A stretch of DNA of 64,000 nucleotides from JBBQZO01 sp038207625 (lineage in GTDB: Bacteria > Pseudomonadota > Gammaproteobacteria > Burkholderiales > Burkholderiaceae_D). The notes beneath the pieces are model-generated. The model worked only from the letters and a program-made list of their open reading frames with translations. It was not told the origin of the DNA and searched no databases. A program made the position numbers and the translations under genes. The DNA is taken from contig JBBQZO010000020.1 in assembly GCA_038207625.1 (NCBI GenBank), forward strand, positions 1-64,000, given 5' to 3'. Shown here piece after piece: positions 15,513-23,814 of this stretch (positions are counted from its first letter, which is position 1; each line of letters begins with the position of its first letter).

Positions 15513-15746
15513 ATGACTCTCCGAGCCTTGCTGGCGCGCCGCAGCGCTCTGCTGTTGCCCGTCGGCGCCTTGCGCGCGCTGTGCCGTGAGCTGATCGCGC
15601 GCTTTAATGCGCGCATCGACGCGCGTCCAATGGCGCGCCACCACCGCATGGGCGCGTTCGAAGCGCGTCTTCCGGACGCATCGCCCGCAGGGCAATTAAA
15701 ACAGCCAGTGTCCCAGCGCGCGCCAGAAACCGTCGGGGACATATAG
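15513..15746 (+). CDS. Small hypothetical protein divergent from lysR
   Basis: 77 residues, starting MTLRALLARRSALLLPVGAL, Arg/Ala-rich with a basic amphipathic middle (ELIARFNARIDARPMARHH). I do not recognise a family; it vaguely recalls short Arg-rich proteins. Support comes from AAAGAG seven nt before the ATG and from a plausible promoter at 15444-15472. Against it, the last 51 bp overlap the 3' end of the convergent YqaA-type gene, and GC-rich DNA gives chance ORFs of this size. It may be the LysR target or a relic of it. Confidence 0.35.
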   Translation: MTLRALLARRSALLLPVGALRALCRELIARFNARIDARPMARHHRMGAFEARLPDASPAGQLKQPVSQRAPETVGDI

Positions 15747-16187
15747 CAGCAGCGTCGTCATGGTCAGGTAGCGCGCCAGCTTGCCGACCGCCATGTAGGT
15801 CACGCTGGGCCAGAACGGCAGGTGCAGCCAGCCGGCCAGCGTGCACAGCGGATCGCCGATGCCGGGCAACCAGGACAGCAGCATGGTCTTCGGGCCGTAG
15901 CGGGTGAGCCAGCCGAACCAGCGGCTGTGACGCTCCTTGGCGAAAGTGCGCTTGGCGTGATAACCCATCCAGTAGTCGACCGCGCCGCCCAGCGTGTTGC
16001 CCACGGTGGCCACCAGGATCACCGACCAGTACAAGGCGCCGTTGGCCTTGATGATGGCGAACACGGCCGGCTCCGAGCCCAGCGGCAGCAAGGTGGCCGA
16101 CACAAAGCTGATCAAGAACACGGCAGTCAAGCCGATTTCCGGCGCGGCGACCAGGTGCAGCAGCCAGCTAATGGCGGATTCAATCAT
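15696..16187 (-). CDS. YqaA/DedA-like (SNARE-associated) membrane protein
   Basis: 163-residue polytopic membrane protein of the YqaA branch of the DedA/VTT family. Visible features are the N-terminal helix (MIESAISWLLHLVAAPEIGL), the segment SFVSATLLPLGSEPAVFAII, the Gly-rich GNTLGGAVDYWMGY, then RYGPKTMLLSWLPGIGDPLC and the family segment LAGWLHLPFWPSV. DedA proteins are linked to membrane lipid scrambling and proton-motive-force-dependent functions; the role of this branch is unclear. The ATG at 16187 fits the family start, although the ribosome-binding site is weak. It diverges from ilvA. Confidence 0.88.
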   Translation of the reverse strand: MIESAISWLLHLVAAPEIGLTAVFLISFVSATLLPLGSEPAVFAIIKANGALYWSVILVATVGNTLGGAVDYWMGYHAKRTFAKERHSRWFGWLTRYGPKTMLLSWLPGIGDPLCTLAGWLHLPFWPSVTYMAVGKLARYLTMTTLLLYVPDGFWRALGHWLF

Positions 16188-16195
16188 CGAAGACT

Positions 16196-16225
16196 TTGGA
16201 AGGGGCGAAAGGCGTCTATTATAAT
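16196..16225 (+). promoter_or_regulatory. Putative ilvA promoter
   Basis: TTGGAA (16196-16201), an 18-bp spacer and a consensus TATAAT (16220-16225) point toward ilvA. Transcription from here would give a leader of about 170 nt before the ATG at 16406. I see no obvious leader peptide rich in branched-chain residues. Confidence 0.45.
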
Positions 16226-16405
16226 GAGCAATCAACGTGCGCCGACCAGCACCGCTCCAGCCCACCGGCTTGCAGCGTGCAGCGCTGACCGCATCGGCCA
16301 CCAGCCGAATAGTACAGTCCCGGCGTCAACGCAATATCGTGCTCCAACAGTGTCTGGCCCGCGTGGCTAGTCATTTCTGGCCCAGAACCACATTGTAAGC
16401 AGACC

Positions 16406-17941
16406 ATGACTATCGACTATTTGAAAAAAATCCTGACCGCCCGCGTCTACGACGTGGCCATCGAATCGCCGCTGGAACTGGCGCCGACGCTGTCGCAGCG
16501 TTTCGAGAACCGCATCTATTTTAAACGCGAGGACATGCAAAGCGTGTTCAGTTTCAAGCTGCGCGGCGCCTACAACAAGATGGCCAATCTGTCGCCGGCC
16601 CAGTTGAAACGCGGCGTCATCTGCGCCTCGGCCGGCAACCACGCGCAAGGCGTGGCGCTGTCGGCCACCCGGCTCGGCTGCCGCGCGCTGATCGTGATGC
16701 CCACCACCACCCCGCCCGTCAAGGTCGACGCGGTCAAGGCGCGCGGCGGCGCCGACGTCGAGGTGGTGCTGTTTGGCGATTCCTACACGGACGCCTACAA
16801 CCACGCGCTGACGCTGGAAAAAGAACAGAAGCTGACGTTCGTGCATCCGTTCGACGATCCCGACGTGATCGCCGGCCAGGGCACCATCGGCATGGAGATC
16901 CTGCGCCAGCATTCCGGCCCGATCCACGCGATCTTCGTGGCCATCGGCGGTGGCGGTTTGATCAGCGGCGTGGCCGCCTACGTCAAGGCGATCCGGCCCG
17001 ACATCAAGATCATCGGCGTGCAGACGCTGGACTCGGATGCGATGGCGCGCAGCCTGAAGGCGGGCGAGCGCGTCACGCTGGCCGACGTGGGCCTGTTCGC
17101 CGACGGCACGGCGGTGCGGCTGGTTGGCGTGGAAACGTTCCGCCTCGCGCAGCTGTACGTGGACGACATCATCATCGTCGACAACGACGCCATCTGCGCG
17201 GCCATCAAGGACGTGTTCCAGGACACCCGCTCGATTCTCGAGCCGTCCGGCGCGCTGGCCATCGCCGGCGCCAAGGCGTACATCGAGCGTTCGCAGCTGA
17301 CCAAGAACCCGATCAAGGACGAGACCCTGATCACCATCGCCTGCGGCGCCAACATGAACTTCGACCGCTTGCGTTTCGTCGCCGAACGGGCCGAGCTGGG
17401 CGAATCGCGCGAGGCAGTGTTCGCCGTCACGATCCCCGAGCAGCGCGGCAGCTTCAAGCGTTTTTGCGAGCTGATCGGCCCGCGCAACGTGACCGAATTT
17501 AACTACCGCGTCAGCGACGAAAGCCAGGCCCACGTGTTCGTCGGCATCCAGATCGCCAACCGCGGCGAATCCGGCCTGATCGCGCGCACTTTTGAACAAA
17601 ACGATTTCAAGACGCTCGACCTGACCCACGACGAACTGGCCAAGCTGCACATCCGCCATCTGGTGGGCGGCAAGAGCGCGCTGGCGCAGGACGAGCTGCT
17701 GTACCGCTTCGAGTTCCCCGAGCGGCCCGGCGCGCTGATGCGCTTTTTGGCCAGCATGGCGCCGAACTGGAACATCTCGCTGTTCCACTACCGCAATCAG
17801 GGCGGCGACGTGGGGCGCATTCTGGTCGGCCTGCAAGTGCCGCCCGACGAGATGGAGCAGTTCCGCCAGTTCCTCACCACACTGGGCTACCGTCATTGGG
17901 ACGAGAGCGCCAACCCGGTCTACAAACTGTTCCTCGGCTGA
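16406..17941 (+). CDS. ilvA: Threonine ammonia-lyase, biosynthetic
   Basis: 511-residue PLP enzyme that deaminates threonine to 2-oxobutanoate, the first step of isoleucine synthesis. The PLP lysine is in SVFSFKLRGAYNKM (about residues 47-60), the Asn/Gly loop in CASAGNHAQGVA, and the phosphate-binding Gly-rich loop in FVAIGGGGLISGVAAY (about 178-193). Two C-terminal ACT-like regulatory domains follow residue ~330 (AVFAVTIPEQRGSFKRFCEL and LYRFEFPERPGALMRFLASM), as in the long, isoleucine-inhibited biosynthetic form. queF follows 29 nt downstream on the same strand. Confidence 0.96.
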   Translation: MTIDYLKKILTARVYDVAIESPLELAPTLSQRFENRIYFKREDMQSVFSFKLRGAYNKMANLSPAQLKRGVICASAGNHAQGVALSATRLGCRALIVMPTTTPPVKVDAVKARGGADVEVVLFGDSYTDAYNHALTLEKEQKLTFVHPFDDPDVIAGQGTIGMEILRQHSGPIHAIFVAIGGGGLISGVAAYVKAIRPDIKIIGVQTLDSDAMARSLKAGERVTLADVGLFADGTAVRLVGVETFRLAQLYVDDIIIVDNDAICAAIKDVFQDTRSILEPSGALAIAGAKAYIERSQLTKNPIKDETLITIACGANMNFDRLRFVAERAELGESREAVFAVTIPEQRGSFKRFCELIGPRNVTEFNYRVSDESQAHVFVGIQIANRGESGLIARTFEQNDFKTLDLTHDELAKLHIRHLVGGKSALAQDELLYRFEFPERPGALMRFLASMAPNWNISLFHYRNQGGDVGRILVGLQVPPDEMEQFRQFLTTLGYRHWDESANPVYKLFLG

Positions 17942-17970
17942 GGACAGACACACTTTTGGATAGCATCGCC

Positions 17971-18801
17971 ATGATCAATACCGCTGACGCTTCGCCGCTG
18001 GGCAAGCCGGCCGCCTACGAAACCGAGTACGCGCCGCATTTGCTGTTTCCCATCCCGCGCCAGGGCAAGCGCGACGAGTTGGCCTTGAGCGGCACGCTGC
18101 CGTTCTTCGGCGTGGACATCTGGAACGCCTACGAGCTGTCCTGGCTGAACCTGCGCGGCAAGCCGCAGGTGGCGATCGCCACCATCTGGGCGCCGGCCGA
18201 TTCGGTCAACATCATCGAATCGAAGTCCTTCAAGCTGTACCTGAACTCGTTCAACCAGACGCGCCTGGCCAGCGCCGATGCGCTGCTCGACTTGTTGCGG
18301 GCGGACTTGTCGAACGGTTTCGGCGCGCCGGTGCACGTGCACCTGACGCTGCAGGACGGCTTCGCGGGCCAGCGCCTGGGCGAACTGGACGGCCTGCTGC
18401 TGGACCGGCTCGACGTCGAGATCGACCAGTACACGCCAGATCCGGCCCTGCTGCGCTGCGTGCCGCAGGCCAGCCAGGTCGATGAGAAACTGGTGTCGCA
18501 CCTGCTCAAGTCGAACTGCCTGGTCACCGGCCAGCCGGACTGGGCCAGCATCCAGATCCACTACATCGGACCGCAGATCGAGCAGGAAGGCTTGCTCAAA
18601 TACCTGATCGGTTTTCGCGAGCACAACGAGTTCCACGAGCAGTGCGTCGAGCGCATCTTCGTCGACATTTTGCGCGCCTGCGCGCCAGAAAAGCTGGCCG
18701 TGTACGCGCGCTACACCCGGCGCGGCGGGCTCGACATCAACCCCTGGCGCAGCAACTTCAGCAGCGCACGCCCGCTCAACGTGCGCGGCGCGCGCCAGTA
18801 A
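17971..18801 (+). CDS. queF: NADPH-dependent 7-cyano-7-deazaguanine reductase
   Basis: 276-residue bimodular QueF that reduces preQ0 to preQ1 in queuosine synthesis (T-fold family). The N-terminal module starts MINTADASPLGKPAAYETEY. The NADPH-binding family signature is in ESKSFKLYLNSFNQTR (about residues 89-104). The catalytic Cys is in SNCLVTGQPDWAS (about 186-198), and the substrate-binding FREHNEFHEQCVERIF follows. Length is close to the 282 residues of the E. coli enzyme. The ATG at 17971 was chosen; an upstream in-frame TTG would add five residues. No other queuosine genes are in the window. Confidence 0.96.
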   Translation: MINTADASPLGKPAAYETEYAPHLLFPIPRQGKRDELALSGTLPFFGVDIWNAYELSWLNLRGKPQVAIATIWAPADSVNIIESKSFKLYLNSFNQTRLASADALLDLLRADLSNGFGAPVHVHLTLQDGFAGQRLGELDGLLLDRLDVEIDQYTPDPALLRCVPQASQVDEKLVSHLLKSNCLVTGQPDWASIQIHYIGPQIEQEGLLKYLIGFREHNEFHEQCVERIFVDILRACAPEKLAVYARYTRRGGLDINPWRSNFSSARPLNVRGARQ

Positions 18802-18933
18802 GGCGGGCACGCTGTTGACGCAGCGCAAAGGTGAACCGTTCCACGGCGCCGCCGCGTTGACAGGCGTTTCCGATGCTTCTACCGTCATTGTTCCACTGCC
18901 CCGTTGCGGGCGGTACGAGCAAGGGGATGCAGC

Positions 18934-19497
18934 ATGGCGACAGCGTGGCGGGCGACGGTTTTGCCACTGGCGGCGCTCGCTTGCGCGGGCGCGCAGGCAG
19001 CCGATGCAAGCTGGTGGCAGCAAGCCCAGGACCAGATAGGCATCATCTACCGCGAGGGCGAGACCGACCTGTATGTGCCGGGCTACATCCATCACGGGCG
19101 CAATTCGTATACGACCGAGCGCCTAACTGAACTCAATGAAAAAAACGCCTGGGGCCTGGGCCTGGGCAAAACGGTGCGCAACGCGCGCGGCAACGAAGAA
19201 TCGATCTACCTGCTGGGCGTCAACGATTCCCACTACAAGATGCAATGGATGGCCGGCTACGCCTACCAGTGGAGCGCGCCGGTCGCGCACACGCCGCTGG
19301 AGGCTTCGGTCGGCCTGACCGCCCAACTGATGAGCCGGCACGACTATTTCGGCGCCATTCCGTTCCCGTTGGCCCTGCCGCTGGCGTCGATCGGCACGCG
19401 CGGCAACCGCCTGATGGTCAGCTATGTGCCGCGCCTGTCGAAAAATAAGAACAGCGGCGATGTGCTGTTTTTTTTCGTGCGCCTGCGGCTGGACTAG
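18934..19497 (+). CDS. pagP: Lipid A palmitoyltransferase PagP
   Basis: 187-residue outer-membrane acyltransferase that moves palmitate from phospholipid to lipid A. A signal peptide (MATAWRATVLPLAALACAGAQA) is followed by the mature start DASWWQQAQDQIG, equivalent to the periplasmic helix of E. coli PagP. The barrel shows DLYVPGYIHHGRNSY with the catalytic-type His, NAWGLGLGK, the Asp-Ser pair in GVNDSHYKMQWMAGY, and PFPLALPLASIGTRGNR. The ATG at 18934 has AGGGG upstream. It is separated by 132 bp from queF and may have its own promoter. In other bacteria pagP responds to envelope stress; nothing here shows that directly. Confidence 0.9.
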   Translation: MATAWRATVLPLAALACAGAQAADASWWQQAQDQIGIIYREGETDLYVPGYIHHGRNSYTTERLTELNEKNAWGLGLGKTVRNARGNEESIYLLGVNDSHYKMQWMAGYAYQWSAPVAHTPLEASVGLTAQLMSRHDYFGAIPFPLALPLASIGTRGNRLMVSYVPRLSKNKNSGDVLFFFVRLRLD

Positions 19498-19735
19498 TGC
19501 GGGGCCAAGATACGTATCTATAAAACAACAAATTTGCCAAATGCGAACCGATTCCGTTCTTCGTTCGGCCACAAGGCGCGCCGGCCATCGACGCTGGCGT
19601 CCAAGGGGCGATCGGCCGGATTTTCATCATCGAAATTTTGAATTCGCCCCGTGCGATCAGCGCCGCCGGCGCCCCGGCGCGGCGCGGCGCTAAGGTGCGC
19701 ACGCGATTTCATATTACACAGCCGAAAAACAAGCC

Positions 19736-19741
19736 TATAAT
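19736..19741 (+). promoter_or_regulatory. Consensus -10 box upstream of ptsN
   Basis: TATAAT at 19736-19741, 47 bp before the ptsN ATG. The -35 region is weak (TTACAC at 19714-19719 with a 16-bp spacer is the best match). The 291-bp gap from pagP (19498-19788) holds no gene that I can support. Confidence 0.45.
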
Positions 19742-19788
19742 TCTGGCTCGCAAGCACGCCTGTGCCTCGCACCAATTGACTCAGCGTT

Positions 19789-20271
19789 ATGACCAACCTT
19801 AGCAAAATATTATCGCCAGAGAACGTGCTGCTCGATCTCGAAGTTTCCAGCAAAAAGCGTGCTTTTGAGCAAGCTGGGTTGATTTTCGAGAACAACTGCG
19901 GCATCGCGCGCTCGACCGTGTCGGAGAACCTGTTCGCGCGCGAGCGCCTCGGTTCGACCGGGCTGGGGCATGGCGTGGCCGTGCCGCACGGACGCATCAA
20001 GGGCAGCAAGAGTCTGAAGTCACCGCTGGGCGCCTTCGTGCGACTGGCCGAGGCGATTCCGTTCGAATCGCCCGACGGCAAGCCGGTGAACCTGCTGTTT
20101 TTCCTGCTGATCCCGGACCATGTGACCCAGCAACACCTGGAAATCCTGTCCGAAATCGCCGAAATGTTTTCCGACGACGCGTTCCGGCTGGCCCTGTCCA
20201 CCGATCCCGACCCGAAATCGGTGCATGCGCGCATCACCAATTGGCAACCCAGCCTGCAGACCTTGGGTTAA
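19789..20271 (+). CDS. ptsN: Nitrogen-PTS enzyme IIA (PtsN)
   Basis: 160-residue EIIA-Ntr, the terminal phospho-acceptor of the regulatory nitrogen PTS (EI-Ntr, NPr, EIIA-Ntr). The phosphorylated His is His67 in GHGVAVPHGRIKG. Other family features are VSENLFARERLGSTGLG and VNLLFFLLIPDHVTQQHLEI. It starts the unit ptsN-hprK-rapZ on the plus strand. In many Betaproteobacteria this block follows rpoN-hpf on the same strand; here it is a few kb away and faces the opposite way. Confidence 0.96.
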   Translation: MTNLSKILSPENVLLDLEVSSKKRAFEQAGLIFENNCGIARSTVSENLFARERLGSTGLGHGVAVPHGRIKGSKSLKSPLGAFVRLAEAIPFESPDGKPVNLLFFLLIPDHVTQQHLEILSEIAEMFSDDAFRLALSTDPDPKSVHARITNWQPSLQTLG

Positions 20272-20322
20272 ACTTCGCCGTGTCGGGCGCTTCTGCGCCC
20301 CCACTTTTCTGAAGACACGTCC

Positions 20323-21258
20323 ATGCTGCAAACCCCGCTGACGATTCAACGCCTGTACGACGACAATCGCGAAGGTCTGCAACTGGGCTGGTTCGCCGGC
20401 TTTCCCGGTGGCGAACGGCTGATCTCGGGCGACGTGGCCTCGGCGGCCGACCAGGTCGGCCATTTGAACCTGATCCACCCGGGCCGCATCCAAGTGTTCG
20501 GCCATCAGGAGCTGACCTATTACCAGCGCCTGAAAACCGGTTCGCGCAGCCATGTGATTGGCGAACTGATCGCCGGCGGCCCGCCCGCTTTGATCATCGC
20601 GCAGGGCCTCGACACCCCGCCCGACATTCTGGCCATCTGCGACGAAAAAAATATCCCGCTGTTTTCCACCCCGCTGCCGGCCGCCCAGGTGATCGACTTC
20701 CTGCGCGTCTACCTGTCCAAGAAACTGGCGCAACGCATCATCATGCACGGCGTGTTCATGGACGTGCTGGGCGTGGGCGTCTTGATCACCGGCGACTCGG
20801 GGCTGGGCAAGAGCGAACTGGGTCTGGAACTGATTTCGCGCAGCCACGGCCTGGTGGCCGACGACGCCGTCGAATTCTCGCGCATCGCCCCCAATATGAT
20901 CGAAGGGCGCTGCCCGGCGCTGCTGCAAAACCTGCTGGAAGTGCGCGGCCTGGGCCTGCTCGACATCAAGGCCATTTTTGGTGAGACGGCGGTGCGCCGC
21001 AAGATGCGCTTAAAACTGATCGTCCATCTGGTGCGCCGCAGCGCGCTGGAAGAAGAAGTCGAGCGCCTGCCGTTTCTGTTTCCGACCGAGGACGTGCTGG
21101 GACTGGCGATTCGCAAGGTCGTCATTCCCGTGGCGGCCGGGCGCAACATCGCGGTGCTGTTGGAAGCGGCGGTGCGCAACACCATCTTGCAACTGCGCGG
21201 CATCGACACGCTGCAGGAATTCATGGAACGCCAGCGCCAGGCAATGAGCGGCGACTGA
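20323..21258 (+). CDS. hprK: HPr kinase/phosphorylase
   Basis: 311-residue HprK, which phosphorylates and dephosphorylates a seryl residue of HPr-type proteins. The P-loop is ITGDSGLGKSELGLEL at about residues 153-168. The HprK signature follows at GLVADDAVEFSRI and the segment EVRGLGLLDIKAIFG (about 207-221), which matches the family's K3/capping region. In Proteobacteria it acts within the nitrogen PTS or a mannose-type PTS regulatory circuit. It lies 51 nt after ptsN and 46 nt before rapZ. Confidence 0.96.
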   Translation: MLQTPLTIQRLYDDNREGLQLGWFAGFPGGERLISGDVASAADQVGHLNLIHPGRIQVFGHQELTYYQRLKTGSRSHVIGELIAGGPPALIIAQGLDTPPDILAICDEKNIPLFSTPLPAAQVIDFLRVYLSKKLAQRIIMHGVFMDVLGVGVLITGDSGLGKSELGLELISRSHGLVADDAVEFSRIAPNMIEGRCPALLQNLLEVRGLGLLDIKAIFGETAVRRKMRLKLIVHLVRRSALEEEVERLPFLFPTEDVLGLAIRKVVIPVAAGRNIAVLLEAAVRNTILQLRGIDTLQEFMERQRQAMSGD

Positions 21259-21304
21259 GTCCGCACCGCGCGCGAGCGCTCCGCTTGCGGTATCATCAGG
21301 CCCT

Positions 21305-22168
21305 ATGCGCATCGTCCTCATCACCGGTATATCCGGCTCCGGCAAATCTGTCGCCTTGAACGTCCTCGAGGACGCGGGCTACTACTGCGTCGACAATTTA
21401 CCGCCTGCCCTGTTGCCCAATCTGGTGGCCACCCTGCTCACCGACGGCAACAGCAAACTGGCCGTCGCGGTGGACGCGCGCAGCGCCCATTCGTTGGCCG
21501 AACTGCCGCTCAACATCATGCATTTGAAGGATCAGGGCCACGACGTCAAGGTGATGTTCCTGACCGCCAACACGCATTCGCTGGTGGCGCGTTTTTCCGA
21601 AACGCGCCGCAGCCATCCGCTGTCGCACCAGCTGATGCCGGACGAAAACCCGGCCGCGCGCCGCACGCTGATCGAATGCATCATGGAAGAGCGCGAACGC
21701 CTGTCGGGCATCGTCCAGCTGGGCCACGTGATCGATACGTCGGACGTGTCGGCCAACAAGCTGCGCGGCTGGATCAAGGAATTGATCGAGCTTGAGCGCG
21801 CACCGTTGACGCTGTTTTTCGAATCGTTCGCGTTCAAGCTGGGCGTGCCGCTGGACGCCGATTTCGTGTTCGACGTGCGCGCCCTGCCCAACCCGTATTA
21901 CGACCTGGCGCTGCGCCCGCTCAACGGCAAGGACGCTCCCGTGATCGCCTTCCTAGACGCGCAACCGCAAGCGGCCGAGCTGCTCACCGACATCCGCAGC
22001 TTTGTGGAAAAGTGGCTGCCCTCGTTCAAGAGCGACAACCGCAGTTACCTGACGGTGGCGCTGGGCTGCACCGGCGGCCAGCACCGCTCGGTGTACATGG
22101 CCGAACGTCTGGCCGCCTACTTCGGCGCGGCCGAACGGGTGGTGCTACGGCACCGCGAACAGCCCTGA
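21305..22168 (+). CDS. rapZ: RapZ family RNase adapter / nucleotide-binding protein
   Basis: 287 residues. The Walker A motif GISGSGKSVALNVLED is at about residues 8-23, followed by GYYCVDNLPPALLP. The C-terminal signature ALGCTGGQHRSVYMAERL is at about 254-271. In E. coli RapZ controls GlmY/GlmZ small RNAs and so glucosamine-6-phosphate synthesis; in Betaproteobacteria lacking those RNAs the role is less clear. Third gene of the ptsN-hprK-rapZ unit. Length is normal. Confidence 0.95.
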   Translation: MRIVLITGISGSGKSVALNVLEDAGYYCVDNLPPALLPNLVATLLTDGNSKLAVAVDARSAHSLAELPLNIMHLKDQGHDVKVMFLTANTHSLVARFSETRRSHPLSHQLMPDENPAARRTLIECIMEERERLSGIVQLGHVIDTSDVSANKLRGWIKELIELERAPLTLFFESFAFKLGVPLDADFVFDVRALPNPYYDLALRPLNGKDAPVIAFLDAQPQAAELLTDIRSFVEKWLPSFKSDNRSYLTVALGCTGGQHRSVYMAERLAAYFGAAERVVLRHREQP

Positions 22169-22194
22169 TTCCCGCGCCATCGACTGCGACCAGA

Positions 22195-22524
22195 TTGAAC
22201 ATTAATTGCCCGCACTGCCATTTCAACCTGTCCGGACTGAAATTGGAGAAAATTGTGGCCCGGGAATTGACCGCACCGCAAACGCGATACTTTCTTGAAT
22301 GCCCTGCATGCAAGGCCGAGCGGGAGAAAAATCCACATTGGCCCCGAACCTACGGATTCGCAGCGTTTGTTCTCGCCGGTCTAATCTGCAAGGGCGGCCA
22401 TCTGAACGCGTTCTTCAGCGCGGTCGTTTTTTTATTGATGATCATCGGAGCATTCCTGCGCATTTTAAGCATCGATCTTCCCGACAATTGGCACCGATAT
22501 AAGCGCTTCGAGCGCATTCGCTAG
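22195..22524 (+). CDS. Hypothetical zinc-ribbon membrane protein
   Basis: 109 residues from a TTG start (LNINCPHCHFNLSGLKLEKI); no ATG is available and no clear ribosome-binding site is seen, so the start is uncertain. The N-terminal part has two Cys-x2-Cys knuckles (CPHC and CPAC, about 30 residues apart), a probable zinc ribbon. A membrane segment follows at about residues 52-85 (YGFAAFVLAGLICKGGHL, FFSAVVFLLMIIGAFLRI). I do not recognise a family. Base composition differs from its neighbours: 28 of 60 bases (47%) are G or C in 22201-22260. It may be a laterally acquired gene placed after rapZ. Confidence 0.6.
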   Translation: MNINCPHCHFNLSGLKLEKIVARELTAPQTRYFLECPACKAEREKNPHWPRTYGFAAFVLAGLICKGGHLNAFFSAVVFLLMIIGAFLRILSIDLPDNWHRYKRFERIR

Positions 22525-22558
22525 CGTCGCTAACAGGCGACACTTCCGGCCCAGAAAA

Positions 22559-22581
22559 TCAACGCGCAAGTCGCGCGTTGA
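22559..22581 (-). terminator. Hairpin terminator between convergent genes
   Basis: TCAACGCGC (22559-22567) and GCGCGTTGA (22573-22581) form a perfect 9-bp stem with a 5-nt loop. On the minus strand it is followed by TTTTC, so it best serves the hydrolase gene that ends at 22593. Confidence 0.65.
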
Positions 22582-22592
22582 CCCATGCAAAT

Positions 22593-23675
22593 TTACAGGT
22601 GACGCAGCGGATGGGCGTGAACTGGCCAGACGGGCGTGAAGAAGCGCGCCACCATCTCTGGCGTCACCTCGGCCACCGTGGCCGGCGACCAGGCGGGCGC
22701 GTTGTCCTTGTCGATCACCAGCGCGCGCACCCCTTCAATCACTTCACCGTGCTCGAAATTGTGGCGCACCAGCGTGCGTTCCATGCGCAGGCAATCGGCC
22801 ACGTCCAGACTCGCGCCGCGCTGAAGCAGCTCTAACGTGACCGACATCATCAGCGGCGAGCGCAGGCGCATCGCGGCCAGCGCCTTTTGCGCGAACCCGC
22901 CGTCATCCTGCGCCAGCGAGGCCATGATGGCCGCTACCGACTCGTGCGCATAGTGGCGCTCGATGGTGGCGCGCTCGGCGGCCAGCACGCCAGCGCCAGC
23001 ATCTGCCTGGAACGGCGCGGCGAACGCGGCAATCGCCGCGCGCAGTCCGGCGCCCGGCGTGGCGGCGATCAAGGTGGCCAGCGCCCCCATCTGGGCCTGC
23101 GGCACGTATAGGTCGGCCAGGTCGAGGTAGAGCGCGTCGGCGGCGCCTATCGTCAGGCCGGTCAGCGCCAGATAGATGCCCAGGCTGCCGGGTTCGCGCG
23201 ACAGGAAGTAGCTGCCGCCCACGTCCGGAAACAGGCCGATGTTCACTTCCGGCATGGCCATCTTGGTGCGCTCGGTGACGATGCGCACGCGCGCGTCAAG
23301 CCCGGCCTGGGCGATGCCCATGCCGCCGCCCATCACGACGCCGTCCATCAGCGCGACATACGGCTTCGGATAGAAGTGGATCAGGTGGTTGAGCGCGTAT
23401 TCCTCGGTGAAAAAATCTTCCAGTAGCGCGCTGCCGCCTTGCGGGTTGGCGCGACCCACATCGTAGAAGAAGCGGATGTCGCCGCCGGCGCAAAACGCCT
23501 TCTCGCTGCTGCTGGCGATCACCACCGCGTCCACCTGCGCATCGTCGCGCCAGGCCAGCAAGGCGCCGGTCAGATCGCGCACCATGTCGAGCGACAGCGA
23601 GTTGAGCGCCTTGGGCCGATCCAGCGTGATCAGGCCGGTGCGGTTGGCGATGGTGGTGTGGACGAATTGGTTCAT
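22593..23675 (-). CDS. Enoyl-CoA hydratase/isomerase family, 3-hydroxyisobutyryl-CoA hydrolase-like
   Basis: 360 residues of the crotonase superfamily, long (ECH_2) form typical of 3-hydroxyisobutyryl-CoA hydrolases in valine catabolism. Features: ITLDRPKALNSLSLDMV near the N-terminus, the oxyanion-hole segments FCAGGDIRFFYDVG (about residues 60-74) and GVVMGGGMGIAQ (about 111-122), and the acid/substrate region PEVNIGLFPDVGGSYFLSR (about 141-159). The C-terminal half contains SPLMMSVTLELLQRG as in HIBCH proteins. Distinction from other long crotonases is by resemblance only. It stands alone between convergent and terminator-bounded neighbours. Confidence 0.88.
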   Translation of the reverse strand: MNQFVHTTIANRTGLITLDRPKALNSLSLDMVRDLTGALLAWRDDAQVDAVVIASSSEKAFCAGGDIRFFYDVGRANPQGGSALLEDFFTEEYALNHLIHFYPKPYVALMDGVVMGGGMGIAQAGLDARVRIVTERTKMAMPEVNIGLFPDVGGSYFLSREPGSLGIYLALTGLTIGAADALYLDLADLYVPQAQMGALATLIAATPGAGLRAAIAAFAAPFQADAGAGVLAAERATIERHYAHESVAAIMASLAQDDGGFAQKALAAMRLRSPLMMSVTLELLQRGASLDVADCLRMERTLVRHNFEHGEVIEGVRALVIDKDNAPAWSPATVAEVTPEMVARFFTPVWPVHAHPLRHL

Positions 23676-23744
23676 GGCGGCGGCGGGAAGGGTGGCAAGA
23701 GCCGTATTCTAGCGCCGCTGGGCCCGGGCACAAAACGCGGGCGC

Positions 23745-23772
23745 AAAAAAAGGTGCCAGATAGGCACCTTTT
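23745..23772 (-). terminator. Rho-independent terminator of the rpoN-hpf unit
   Basis: AAAAGGTGCC (23748-23757), a 5-nt loop and GGCACCTTTT (23763-23772) form a 10-bp stem; seven A residues on the plus strand (23745-23751) give the T-tract in the minus direction. It lies 43 nt after the hpf stop. Confidence 0.85.
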
Positions 23773-23814
23773 CGGTCGCAGCATGTGCGCCGCAGGGAGG
23801 GGGCTGGGGCCGGC

